NCBI GenBank assembly: GCA_903884915.1
Contig: CAISGS010000099.1
Location: 1-13,899, forward strand
DNA: 13,899 nt
Origin: an uncultured Caulobacteraceae bacterium
GTDB taxonomy: Bacteria > Pseudomonadota > Alphaproteobacteria > Caulobacterales > Caulobacteraceae
Direction: 5' to 3'
In this document: positions 7,229-12,333 of the stretch, piece by piece
How the letters are laid out: each line of letters begins with the position of its first letter
How positions within the stretch are numbered: position 1 is the first letter of the stretch
The notes under the pieces: generated by a model
The model's input: only the letters and a program-made list of their open reading frames with translations
The model's database searches: none
Told to the model about the DNA's origin: nothing
Position numbers and translations under genes: made by a program

Positions 7229-7741
7229 ATGACGCAAGACAACCGCCTCGTCCTGGTCGGCCGGGTCGCTGGCGCCTTTGGCGTGCGAGGCGAAATCCGT
7301 TTGACCACCTTTACCGAAGCGCCCCTGTCCGTGGTCAATTACCGCGACCTGCGCCGCAAGGATGGCTCTCCGGGCCTGACCATGATCTCAGGTCGCTCGA
7401 CCAAGGGCGGCCTCATTGGCCGTGCCAAAGAGGTCGAGACCAAAGAACAGGCCGACCGCCTGCGGGGCACCGAGCTCTATGTCCCGCGCGAGCTTTTGCC
7501 CCCGACCGATGATGACGAGTTCTACCTGGCCGATCTGATCGGTTTGAGGGTGGATTCGCCTGAAGGTGTCGTGCTCGGCAAGGTCAAGGCCGTCCAGAAT
7601 TTCGGCGCCGGCGACTTGATCGAGGTCCAGCCCGCCCGTGGTAATAGCTGGTACCTACCCTTCACCCGCGAACTGGTCCCCGAGATCGACCTTGCTGGTG
7701 GTCGGATCGTTGGCGTGCCGGTGGTGGTTGTCGAGGAGTAG
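7229..7741 (+). CDS. rimM: 16S rRNA processing / ribosome maturation factor RimM
   Basis: RimM binds uS19 and helps the 30S head mature. This 170-residue protein has the usual two-domain plan: an N-terminal RimM barrel (about 6-85; RLVLVGRVAGAFGVRGEIRL, later KEQADRLRGTELYVPRE) and a C-terminal PRC barrel (about 93-168; DEFYLADLIGLRV, LGKVKAVQNFGAGDLIEV, YLPFTRELVPEIDL). ATG 7229 is preferred to an in-frame TTG at 7214 because AGGA (7220-7223) lies 5 nt upstream and the family starts close to the barrel. It is separated from rpsP by the terminator at 7174-7210, and trmD, its usual downstream neighbour, is about 2.46 kb away here. Confidence 0.95.
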   Translation: MTQDNRLVLVGRVAGAFGVRGEIRLTTFTEAPLSVVNYRDLRRKDGSPGLTMISGRSTKGGLIGRAKEVETKEQADRLRGTELYVPRELLPPTDDDEFYLADLIGLRVDSPEGVVLGKVKAVQNFGAGDLIEVQPARGNSWYLPFTRELVPEIDLAGGRIVGVPVVVVEE

Positions 7742-7749
7742 GGACAGTT

Positions 7750-7768
7750 GGGCGGTGACCGCTCTTTT
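7750..7768 (+). terminator. Possible weak terminator after rimM
   Basis: GGGCGG (7750-7755) and CCGCTC (7759-7764) form a 6-bp stem with one G-U pair and a TGA loop, followed by TTTT (7765-7768). It sits 8 nt after the rimM stop. The stem is short, and the palindromic element just downstream could also end transcription. Confidence 0.4.
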
Positions 7769-7788
7769 CGCTTCCGCCCGCCCTTCTT

Positions 7789-7885
7789 CTTCCGTCTCCC
7801 CGCGCAGGCGGGGGCCCAGAAACGTCTAGAACGAACCGTCGGCGGGCCCTTATCTGGGTCCCCGCCTTCGCGGGGAAGGCGGAAG
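7789..7885. repeat. REP/BIME-like paired palindrome, copy A
   Basis: Left arm 7789-7820 and right arm 7853-7885 are imperfect inverted copies of each other, separated by 32 nt (7821-7852). Each arm is itself a hairpin: CCCCGC-GCAG-GCGGGG on the left and CCCCGC-CTTC-GCGGGG on the right. The block from 7843 to 7885 is identical to 8408-8450 in copy C. It lies between rimM and the GIY-YIG gene, ending 7 nt before that gene's stop codon. The arrangement of two inverted REP-like hairpins resembles a BIME. Confidence 0.9.
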
Positions 7886-7892
7886 GGGGGCG

Positions 7893-8177
7893 TTAGGGCT
7901 CAAGCCTAAGGGCCAGATCGTCCCAGTTGGGATTGTCCATCTCGATCCGTGCCAATTTCCAATCCCGGTTCCATCTTTTCATCCGCCGTTCGGTGATGAG
8001 CGCTGACTCCCGACTATCATGGGCTTCGAACCAGACGAGGACCTTGGTGTTGTGTCTCGCGGTGAAACCGGGAACCGCTCCGCTCTGGTGTTCAAAAACC
8101 CGGCGATTAAGATTGTCTGTCTGACCGATATAGAGTGTGCCATTGCGCCCTGACGCCATGATGTAGACGTAGAACAT
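7893..8177 (-). CDS. Small GIY-YIG endonuclease-domain protein
   Basis: This 94-residue protein is almost entirely one GIY-YIG nuclease domain. YVYI (3-6) stands for GIY, LYIG (15-18) holds YIG, Arg pair R25/R26 and H30 fit the central motif, and E63 in ITERRMKRW fits the metal-binding Glu. PNWDDL near the end is typical of the short YhbQ/UPF0213-like family, whose role is poorly defined. I start at ATG 8177. The frame is open to 8345, but the extra 56 residues are translated palindrome (for example FPAKAGTQTR) and are not protein-like. The upstream GGTGGAA is a close, G-rich ribosome-binding region. The gene sits between palindromic elements A (7 nt from the stop) and B (11 nt from the start), which suggests a functional or mobile link. 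Nuclease family is firm; cellular role is unknown. Confidence 0.88.
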   Translation of the reverse strand: MFYVYIMASGRNGTLYIGQTDNLNRRVFEHQSGAVPGFTARHNTKVLVWFEAHDSRESALITERRMKRWNRDWKLARIEMDNPNWDDLALRLEP

Positions 8178-8188
8178 TTCCACCCCCA

Positions 8189-8290
8189 ACCCCCGTCTCC
8201 CCCGCGAAGGCGGGCGCCCAGACCCGAGGAGCCCCGTCGCTCGGTTGGTCCTCGTCTGGGTCCCCGCCTTCGCGGGGAAGGTGGGAGGGT
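8189..8290. repeat. REP/BIME-like paired palindrome, copy B
   Basis: Left arm 8189-8222 and right arm 8255-8290 are inverted copies around a 32-nt centre (8223-8254). Here the centre continues the palindrome with CGAGGA (8225-8230) against TCCTCG (8249-8254). Arms fold into CCCGC-GAAG-GCGGG and CCCCGC-CTTC-GCGGGG. The right-arm core (8255-8281) is the same 27 bp as in copies A and C. It lies 11 nt upstream of the GIY-YIG start, so it may shape that gene's promoter or leader. Confidence 0.9.
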
Positions 8291-8342
8291 GAGGCAATCT
8301 ATCTAGGGTGTCAAAAGGTTTGGGGATTGGGCTGCACGTCCC

Positions 8343-8351
8343 CACATCTCC
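8343..8351. repeat. Candidate target-site duplication, left copy
   Basis: CACATCTCC occurs here, directly to the left of element C, and again at 8460-8468 directly to its right. Nine base pairs in direct orientation at both borders is what an insertion would leave. A related ACATTTCCA lies to the left of element B, so some of this sequence could instead belong to the element. Confidence 0.45.
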
Positions 8352-8352
8352 A

Positions 8353-8456
8353 ACCCCGTTTCCCCCGCGAAGGCGGGGGTCCAGACCTGAGGAACTCCGT
8401 CGGTCTGCGGGCCCTTATCTGGGTCCCCGCCTTCGCGGGGAAGGCGGAAGAGGGGT
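8353..8456. repeat. REP/BIME-like paired palindrome, copy C
   Basis: Left arm 8353-8385 and right arm 8418-8456 are inverted copies around a 32-nt centre (8386-8417). The outermost bases also match as ACCCC and GGGGT. Arms fold into CCCCCGC-GAAG-GCGGGGG and CCCCGC-CTTC-GCGGGG. A 43-bp stretch (8408-8450) is identical to copy A. It ends 2 nt before the tesB stop codon and is 62 bp from copy B. Given its position, it probably also serves as the transcription end for tesB. Confidence 0.9.
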
Positions 8457-8458
8457 TC

Positions 8459-9322
8459 TCACATCTCCGGTGCGCGATAGCGGATCAGGCCCTCTTGGGC
8501 GACTGAGGCTATGAGCGTGCCGTCTTCTGTGTAGATCTCACCTCGGATGAAACCGCGTGCGCCGTGGGCGTTGGGGCTATCCTGATCATAGAGGTGCCAG
8601 CCGTCAAAGCGGCTGTGGCGATGGAACCAGATGGCGTGGTCGAGGCTGGCGCTTTGAAAGCCCGGCGTGGTCCAGACAATACCGTGCGGGCGCATCGATG
8701 TGCCCAGCAGACTCATATCTGAGGCATAGGCCAAGACCGCCTGATTGAAGGCCACATCATCATCGACCGGATCGGTCGACTTCATCCAAACCTGTTGGCG
8801 ACCGGGCAAGATCTTGGGATGGCTTAGCGACTGAGGATCGACGGAACGCATCTGGATGGCCATGGGACGCAAGAACCCCGCGGCTGCGCGCGGTGGCAGG
8901 TTGGCGGCCAGACGCTTGCGCTCTTCAAAGTCGTCGGTGACGCTCAGGGGGGCGGGGGCCTCAGGCATGGTCAACTGGTGCTCAAACCCATCTTCCGGCG
9001 TCTGGAATGAGGCCGCGAGGTTGAAGATCTGCTCGCCATGCTGGATGGCCGCGACCCGGCGCGTGGCAAAGCTCTTGCCGTCCCGCGCCCGCTCCACCTG
9101 ATAGAGGATCGGCACATTAGGATCGCCGGGCCGGATGAAATAGCAGTGCAGCGAGTGACAGATACGGTCCTCGACCGTGCGATAGGCCGCCATCAGGGCC
9201 TGCGCGATCACCTGACCGCCGAAAATCCGCTTTTGCCGCTGATCGTGGGTAAAGCCTCGGAAAAGATTCACCTCGATGGCTTCAAGATTAAGCAGTTCTT
9301 TGAGATTTTCGTGCGTGCTCAT
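8459..9322 (-). CDS. tesB: Acyl-CoA thioesterase II (TesB family)
   Basis: TesB hydrolyses acyl-CoA to free fatty acid and CoA in the cytoplasm. This 287-residue protein has the double-hotdog layout and the E. coli length. The N-terminal hotdog (about 10-110) contains LFRGFTHDQRQKRIFGGQV and CHSLHCYFIRPGD. The C-terminal hotdog (about 180-283) contains SLDHAIWFHR, with the Asp equivalent to the catalytic Asp204, LYDQDSP, GARGFIRGEIYTEDG, and VAQEGLIR, holding the catalytic Gln. The position of E. coli Thr228 looks like Pro or the neighbouring Ser, which is common in the wider family as I recall. ATG 9322 has AGGA about 9 nt upstream. The gene opposes the surrounding rimM and trmD transcription. 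Its stop codon (8459-8461) overlaps the 9-bp repeat that flanks element C. Confidence 0.94.
   Translation of the reverse strand: MSTHENLKELLNLEAIEVNLFRGFTHDQRQKRIFGGQVIAQALMAAYRTVEDRICHSLHCYFIRPGDPNVPILYQVERARDGKSFATRRVAAIQHGEQIFNLAASFQTPEDGFEHQLTMPEAPAPLSVTDDFEERKRLAANLPPRAAAGFLRPMAIQMRSVDPQSLSHPKILPGRQQVWMKSTDPVDDDVAFNQAVLAYASDMSLLGTSMRPHGIVWTTPGFQSASLDHAIWFHRHSRFDGWHLYDQDSPNAHGARGFIRGEIYTEDGTLIASVAQEGLIRYRAPEM
8460..8468. repeat. Candidate target-site duplication, right copy
   Basis: Second copy of CACATCTCC, matching 8343-8351 across element C. On the minus strand it encodes the last residues of TesB (GAG ATG), and its final TG plus the next base forms the TGA stop, so the present stop codon would have been completed by the inserted sequence. 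Confidence 0.45.
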
Positions 9323-9470
9323 TGGAAGGGGTCCTGAGGTCAGCGGCCAGAGGTTTGGCTTATCTGATTATGGCCGGGCAATAGCGGCCCGTCGAGACCA
9401 TCGCAAGGCGCCTATCGTCTCAGGTGTCCAAGCGGGTAACAGATTGGGCTAACCGCCCTGTGGGAATGTC

Positions 9471-10151
9471 ATGCGTCTGTCGAACGTCATTAAGATCATT
9501 GGTACGGGTGCGGTGGTCTTGGCCGTCAGCGGCTGTGGGGTCGCGCGGACTGTGTCCCTGCAGTCTGATCGGATCGGCGCGGCACCGGCTGCTGGCCTAG
9601 CCTATGGCTTGGCCAAGTCGCAATTGGGTGGTGAGGAAAAATATGTCTTGGCTGCTGGAGCGCTGGCCTATGGGCTGGTTGAAAGCCGCTCCAACGGGAC
9701 CGAATGTGACATCATCGCGGCAACCCTCTCCCACAAGCCTTTGGGACTGTCGCTCCGACGCCTGCGCACCGACGTTAAAAAGCGTGGCGGACCCCTGATG
9801 AGCCTCAAATTTCCAAGCCTAACCGACGAGGAACAGAACGATCTCGACGATGCCAAACTGCGCAAACAGTCCAACAGTTTCTCCATCAGATGTAACTGGA
9901 AAAAGCTTGGATTTAAGGAGGTCCCGGCCATGACCTATGGGACGTCCTATAGTTTCATTGGTCGGCCAGTCATTTCCGCAAAGGGCGACTTGGCCGTCAT
10001 TGGGGTCGGTAAGGTGGGGCTGGAACGGCCTAGAGCCCTCGCGCTCGATCCCACCTTCAACCCCACGGTCGGAGAGGGTCAGTTCTGTCTCTTGCGCCGG
10101 TCGGTCAAGGGCTGGGCGGTCGAGGCCTGTCGTTCGACTTGGGCATTGTAG
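9471..10151 (+). CDS. Predicted lipoprotein of unknown function
   Basis: I do not recognise this 226-residue protein. It starts with a short basic segment and a hydrophobic core (VIKIIGTGAVVLAVSGC) ending in the lipobox VSGC, with C22, so it should be lipidated and exported. After the signal there is a small internal duplication (LAYGLAKSQL at about 43-52, LAYGLVESRS at about 66-75). A charged middle (about 100-145, including DEEQNDLDDAKLRKQ) follows, then a beta-rich end (YSFIGRPVISAKGDLAVIGVG) with Cys residues at about 141, 209 and 222 that could form disulfides. It has GGGA about 6 nt before ATG 9471, is divergent from tesB across 148 bp, and ends 49 bp before trmD in the same direction. 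Read-through from its promoter may therefore supply trmD-rplS transcription. Confidence 0.75.
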   Translation: MRLSNVIKIIGTGAVVLAVSGCGVARTVSLQSDRIGAAPAAGLAYGLAKSQLGGEEKYVLAAGALAYGLVESRSNGTECDIIAATLSHKPLGLSLRRLRTDVKKRGGPLMSLKFPSLTDEEQNDLDDAKLRKQSNSFSIRCNWKKLGFKEVPAMTYGTSYSFIGRPVISAKGDLAVIGVGKVGLERPRALALDPTFNPTVGEGQFCLLRRSVKGWAVEACRSTWAL

Positions 10152-10200
10152 TGCGGGGCTCTATAAGGCGGAGGTCTTTGCCTTTGGATCGCCCGTGCCC

Positions 10201-10911
10201 ATGACCTTCGCTGTTTCTGTTCTGACCATGTTTCCAGAGGCCTTTCCCGGGCCACTTGGGGTGTCGCTTATCGGCACCGCTTGGCGTGAACAGAACCTCT
10301 GGTCCTTGGAAACAGTGGACATTCGGCAATTTTCAGCAGATAAGCGCGGCTTCTTGGACGACACCCCTGCGGGTGGCGGCCCGGGACAGGTCATGAAGGC
10401 GGACGTCATCGCTGCTGCGCTCGATAATCTTGAGCAGGCAGGACGGCCGCTTTTATACATGAGCGCGCGTGGTCGGCCCCTTGCTCAAGCGCGTGTGAAA
10501 CAATGGGCGTCAGCGCCGGGCATGATTGTCCTGTGCGGTCGGTTCGAGGGGGTGGACCAGCGGGTACTTGATGCCCGGGGGTTCGAAGAGGTCGCCGTCG
10601 GTGACGCGGTTCTTGCCGGTGGTGAGGCTGCAGCCATGGTCGCGATTGAGGCCTGCGTCAGGTTGGTTCCAGGGGTTCTGGGTCAGGCTGCATCGCTGGA
10701 GGAAGAAAGCTTCGAGGACGGGCTCCTTGAACATCCGCACTATACGAGACCGCGGAGGTTCGAAGATCTGGACATCCCCGAGGTGCTGTTATCGGGCAAC
10801 CATGAGGCGGTCCGAAAATGGCGCCAAAAGCTGAGAGAAGACACGACCCGCGAGCGTCGGCCCGACCTATGGGCTGCCCGTCTCGCCAAACAACAGGCAA
10901 AGGGCGATTAA
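10201..10911 (+). CDS. trmD: tRNA (guanine37-N1)-methyltransferase TrmD
   Basis: TrmD is a SPOUT-fold, knotted dimer that makes m1G37 in tRNAs reading CNN and GGG-type codons, preventing frameshifts. This 236-residue protein carries the family motifs: [14 protein letters not shown] (53-66), the AdoMet-knot segments [10 protein letters not shown] and [12 protein letters not shown] (111-122), [29 protein letters not shown] with R154, and [20 protein letters not shown] with LLSGNH toward the C-terminal tRNA-binding domain. The position of the catalytic Asp169 of the E. coli and Haemophilus enzymes appears to be Glu here (EEESF). ATG 10201 fits the family start ([15 protein letters not shown]). 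The frame is open upstream to 9937 only as a shadow of the lipoprotein gene. It is 17 nt before rplS, so the two form an operon. Confidence 0.96.
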   Translation: MTFAVSVLTMFPEAFPGPLGVSLIGTAWREQNLWSLETVDIRQFSADKRGFLDDTPAGGGPGQVMKADVIAAALDNLEQAGRPLLYMSARGRPLAQARVKQWASAPGMIVLCGRFEGVDQRVLDARGFEEVAVGDAVLAGGEAAAMVAIEACVRLVPGVLGQAASLEEESFEDGLLEHPHYTRPRRFEDLDIPEVLLSGNHEAVRKWRQKLREDTTRERRPDLWAARLAKQQAKGD

Positions 10912-10928
10912 GCCCAGGAGATAGACCG

Positions 10929-11321
10929 ATGAACATGATCCAAACGCTGGAGCACGAAGAAGCTCAGCGCCTACTCGCCCTGCGCGGCGTCCCCCACTTC
11001 CAGCCCGGCGATACGCTGCGCGTCAATGTCCGCATTAAGGAAGGCGAGCGCGAGCGCGTCCAAGCCTATGAGGGCGTCTGTATCGCCCGCTCCGGCGGCG
11101 GCATCCAAGAGAACTTCACAGTTCGCAAGATTTCCTTCGGTGAAGGCGTGGAACGCGTGTTCCCCCTGCTGTCACCGATGATTGAATCCATCGAAGTTAA
11201 GCGTCGCGGCGTTGTCCGGCGCGCCAAGCTCTATTACCTGCGCGATCGTCGCGGCAAGAGCGCCCGCATCGCCGAACGTCAAACCGTTCGCGCCCCAAAG
11301 ACGGCCCCGACCGAAGACTAA
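10929..11321 (+). CDS. rplS: 50S ribosomal protein bL19
   Basis: bL19 sits at the interface between the 30S and 50S subunits. This 130-residue protein has the full family pattern: [91 protein letters not shown] and [13 protein letters not shown]. It has a short Pro/Thr tail ([10 protein letters not shown]), slightly longer than the 115-residue E. coli protein. ATG 10929 has AGGAG (10915-10919) 9 nt upstream. It is last in the trmD-rplS transcript, closed by the terminator at 11345-11380. Confidence 0.97.
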   Translation: MNMIQTLEHEEAQRLLALRGVPHFQPGDTLRVNVRIKEGERERVQAYEGVCIARSGGGIQENFTVRKISFGEGVERVFPLLSPMIESIEVKRRGVVRRAKLYYLRDRRGKSARIAERQTVRAPKTAPTED

Positions 11322-11344
11322 GATCTTCGACGGCTACGACCTTG

Positions 11345-11380
11345 AAAGGCTCCGGTGGCAACACCGGGGCCTTTTTCTTT
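11345..11380 (+). terminator. Strong intrinsic terminator after rplS
   Basis: AAGGCTCCGGTG (11346-11357) pairs with CACCGGGGCCTT (11362-11373), 12 bp with one G-U pair and a GCAA tetraloop; A11345 and T11374 add a further pair. A T-rich tail (TTTTTCTTTT) follows. In reverse it gives the same stem with only TTTC after it, so it may act weakly on the converging abi-like gene as well. Confidence 0.92.
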
Positions 11381-11385
11381 TGGGG

Positions 11386-12054
11386 CTAGGATGCGGCCCA
11401 AATCTCTGGGAAGCGACTGTGGTGGCGAGCCCAAGCGGCTGTGTGGACGCAAATCCAGCCACAGGCCTCTAGGATTTCATCGTGGGTCTGTTCGAGGTTT
11501 AAATGGAAAATCGGCTCGTGATGGGCGACGCGGTTTCGAAAGCGACGAATGGCGTTGAGGCGGCCGTGGACGCTTTTTCGCGCTAGACCTTTGCCCGGGC
11601 CGCGAAAGGCTTTGTGGCAAGATGATCGCCAAAGGGTGGCGTCATACTGAGGGGCTAGCAGCGCGACCCAAAAGCCAAAATGAAGTTCTGCGACAATCGC
11701 GCCACGTGCGGATGAGACTTTCGCGGCCCCTAAACTCTTTTCGGCGCCTTTCATTTCTCTGTGAGCCCAATCATTAAGGGGTGGCTGGCCGTTAGTCATC
11801 CAATCAGGACCATAGGTCGCGCTGAGATGGGTATCGAGGTGATTGCGCAAACAAATTTCGAGGGTTTGAAGTGGGGCGTAGAAGGCTGCAGCTAAGTCTG
11901 TGTTGCGTTCATAGAGGCTGAGCGCCAAATCAAGGTTGTCACCCGAGGCGAGAAGGTATTTTGCAAGTCTCTCCCTCGAAAGCGAACGTCCGATCGCTAT
12001 ATTTATCAATGGGTTCCGCACGTTTGGGCTTAGGCTCCTTGCTTGACAATTCAA
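11386..12054 (-). CDS. Abi-like HEPN-domain protein (abortive-infection family)
   Basis: This protein of up to 222 residues resembles the Abi_2 (AbiD/AbiF-like) family, whose better-known members abort phage infection, probably by cutting RNA. Seen here: an N-terminal helical segment LSRERLAKYLLASGDN (25-40), ALSLYERNTDLAAAFYAPLQ then LEICLRNHLDTHL (65-77), LHFGFWVALL (124-133), and a HEPN RNase-type motif R-x4-H in RFRNRVAHHEPIF (R173, N174, H178). The start is unsure. The longest frame uses TTG 12054 with no ribosome binding site, while AAGGAG (12035-12040) favours GTG 12021, although spacing is 13 nt. No partner antitoxin or restriction gene adjoins it. It converges on rplS and is divergent from leuC. 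By eye, GC is lower than in the neighbours, hinting at transfer. A phage-defence role is inferred from family only. Confidence 0.78.
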   Translation of the reverse strand: MNCQARSLSPNVRNPLINIAIGRSLSRERLAKYLLASGDNLDLALSLYERNTDLAAAFYAPLQTLEICLRNHLDTHLSATYGPDWMTNGQPPLNDWAHREMKGAEKSLGAAKVSSARGAIVAELHFGFWVALLAPQYDATLWRSSCHKAFRGPGKGLARKSVHGRLNAIRRFRNRVAHHEPIFHLNLEQTHDEILEACGWICVHTAAWARHHSRFPEIWAAS

Positions 12055-12062
12055 AAATTAAC

Positions 12063-12090
12063 TTGCCGTAAGGGCTCCATTATGTAGGAT
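12063..12090 (+). promoter_or_regulatory. Candidate promoter for the leuC leader
   Basis: TTGCCG (12063-12068) and TAGGAT (12085-12090) are 16 bp apart, each matching the sigma70 consensus at 4 of 6 positions. Transcription would start near 12097, just before the two hairpins. A second weak candidate nearer leuC is TTGAAA (12207-12212) with TAGATT (12229-12234), also 16 bp apart and downstream of the hairpin. Neither is strong. Confidence 0.3.
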
Positions 12091-12101
12091 TAGAGCCGTA
12101 A

Positions 12102-12186
12102 ACCCCGGGTCGGCCTCTGCTTGCATGCTCCCGGGGTCAGTCATTGGAGCTCAGGGGTTTAGGCCTCTGGGCTCCTTCTGTTTCTG
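12102..12186 (+). promoter_or_regulatory. Attenuator-like tandem hairpins in the leuC leader
   Basis: Hairpin 1 pairs ACCCCGGG (12102-12109) with CCCGGGGT (12130-12137) around a 20-nt loop. Hairpin 2 pairs GGAGCTCAGGGG (12146-12157) with CCTCTGGGCTCC (12164-12175) over 12 bp with two G-U pairs and a 6-nt loop, followed by TTCTGTTTCT, so it looks like a rho-independent terminator 158 nt before leuC. GGCCTCTG occurs both in the loop of hairpin 1 (12112-12119) and in the 3' arm of hairpin 2 (12162-12169), so the first copy could compete for CAGGGG and prevent the terminator. No Leu-rich leader peptide was found. It may control leuCD or simply end a short upstream RNA. Confidence 0.5.
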
Positions 12187-12333
12187 GGCTAGGCCCATCC
12201 CCAAAATTGAAAATAGAACCACTCTGGATAGATTGACAAGCTGTGTCGGCGCGGGGCCCAGCTTGGCCGCATAATCCGCCCCAACCCCCTCGTGGCTCTG
12301 GCAATAACAGCAGAAATCCCCTAAATCGCGGGG

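Noticed and set aside
7789..8456. Possible CRISPR array
   Set aside because: Only three copies, each an inverted pair of hairpins, at uneven distances (304 and 62 bp between copies), with a gene in one gap and no cas genes. This is a BIME-like repeat family instead.
9937..10200. Longer TrmD frame starting inside the lipoprotein gene
   Set aside because: It is an alternate-frame shadow of the lipoprotein. Family start and motifs begin at ATG 10201.
12043..12048. TTGACA as the -35 box of a leuC promoter
   Set aside because: It is a perfect hexamer, but nothing resembling a -10 box lies 16-18 bp downstream, so it is probably chance.
12124..12273. Short leader peptide from the ATG at about 12125
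   Set aside because: No ribosome binding site, no Leu codon run, and it runs through both arms of the terminator hairpin. It could not act as a normal attenuation peptide.
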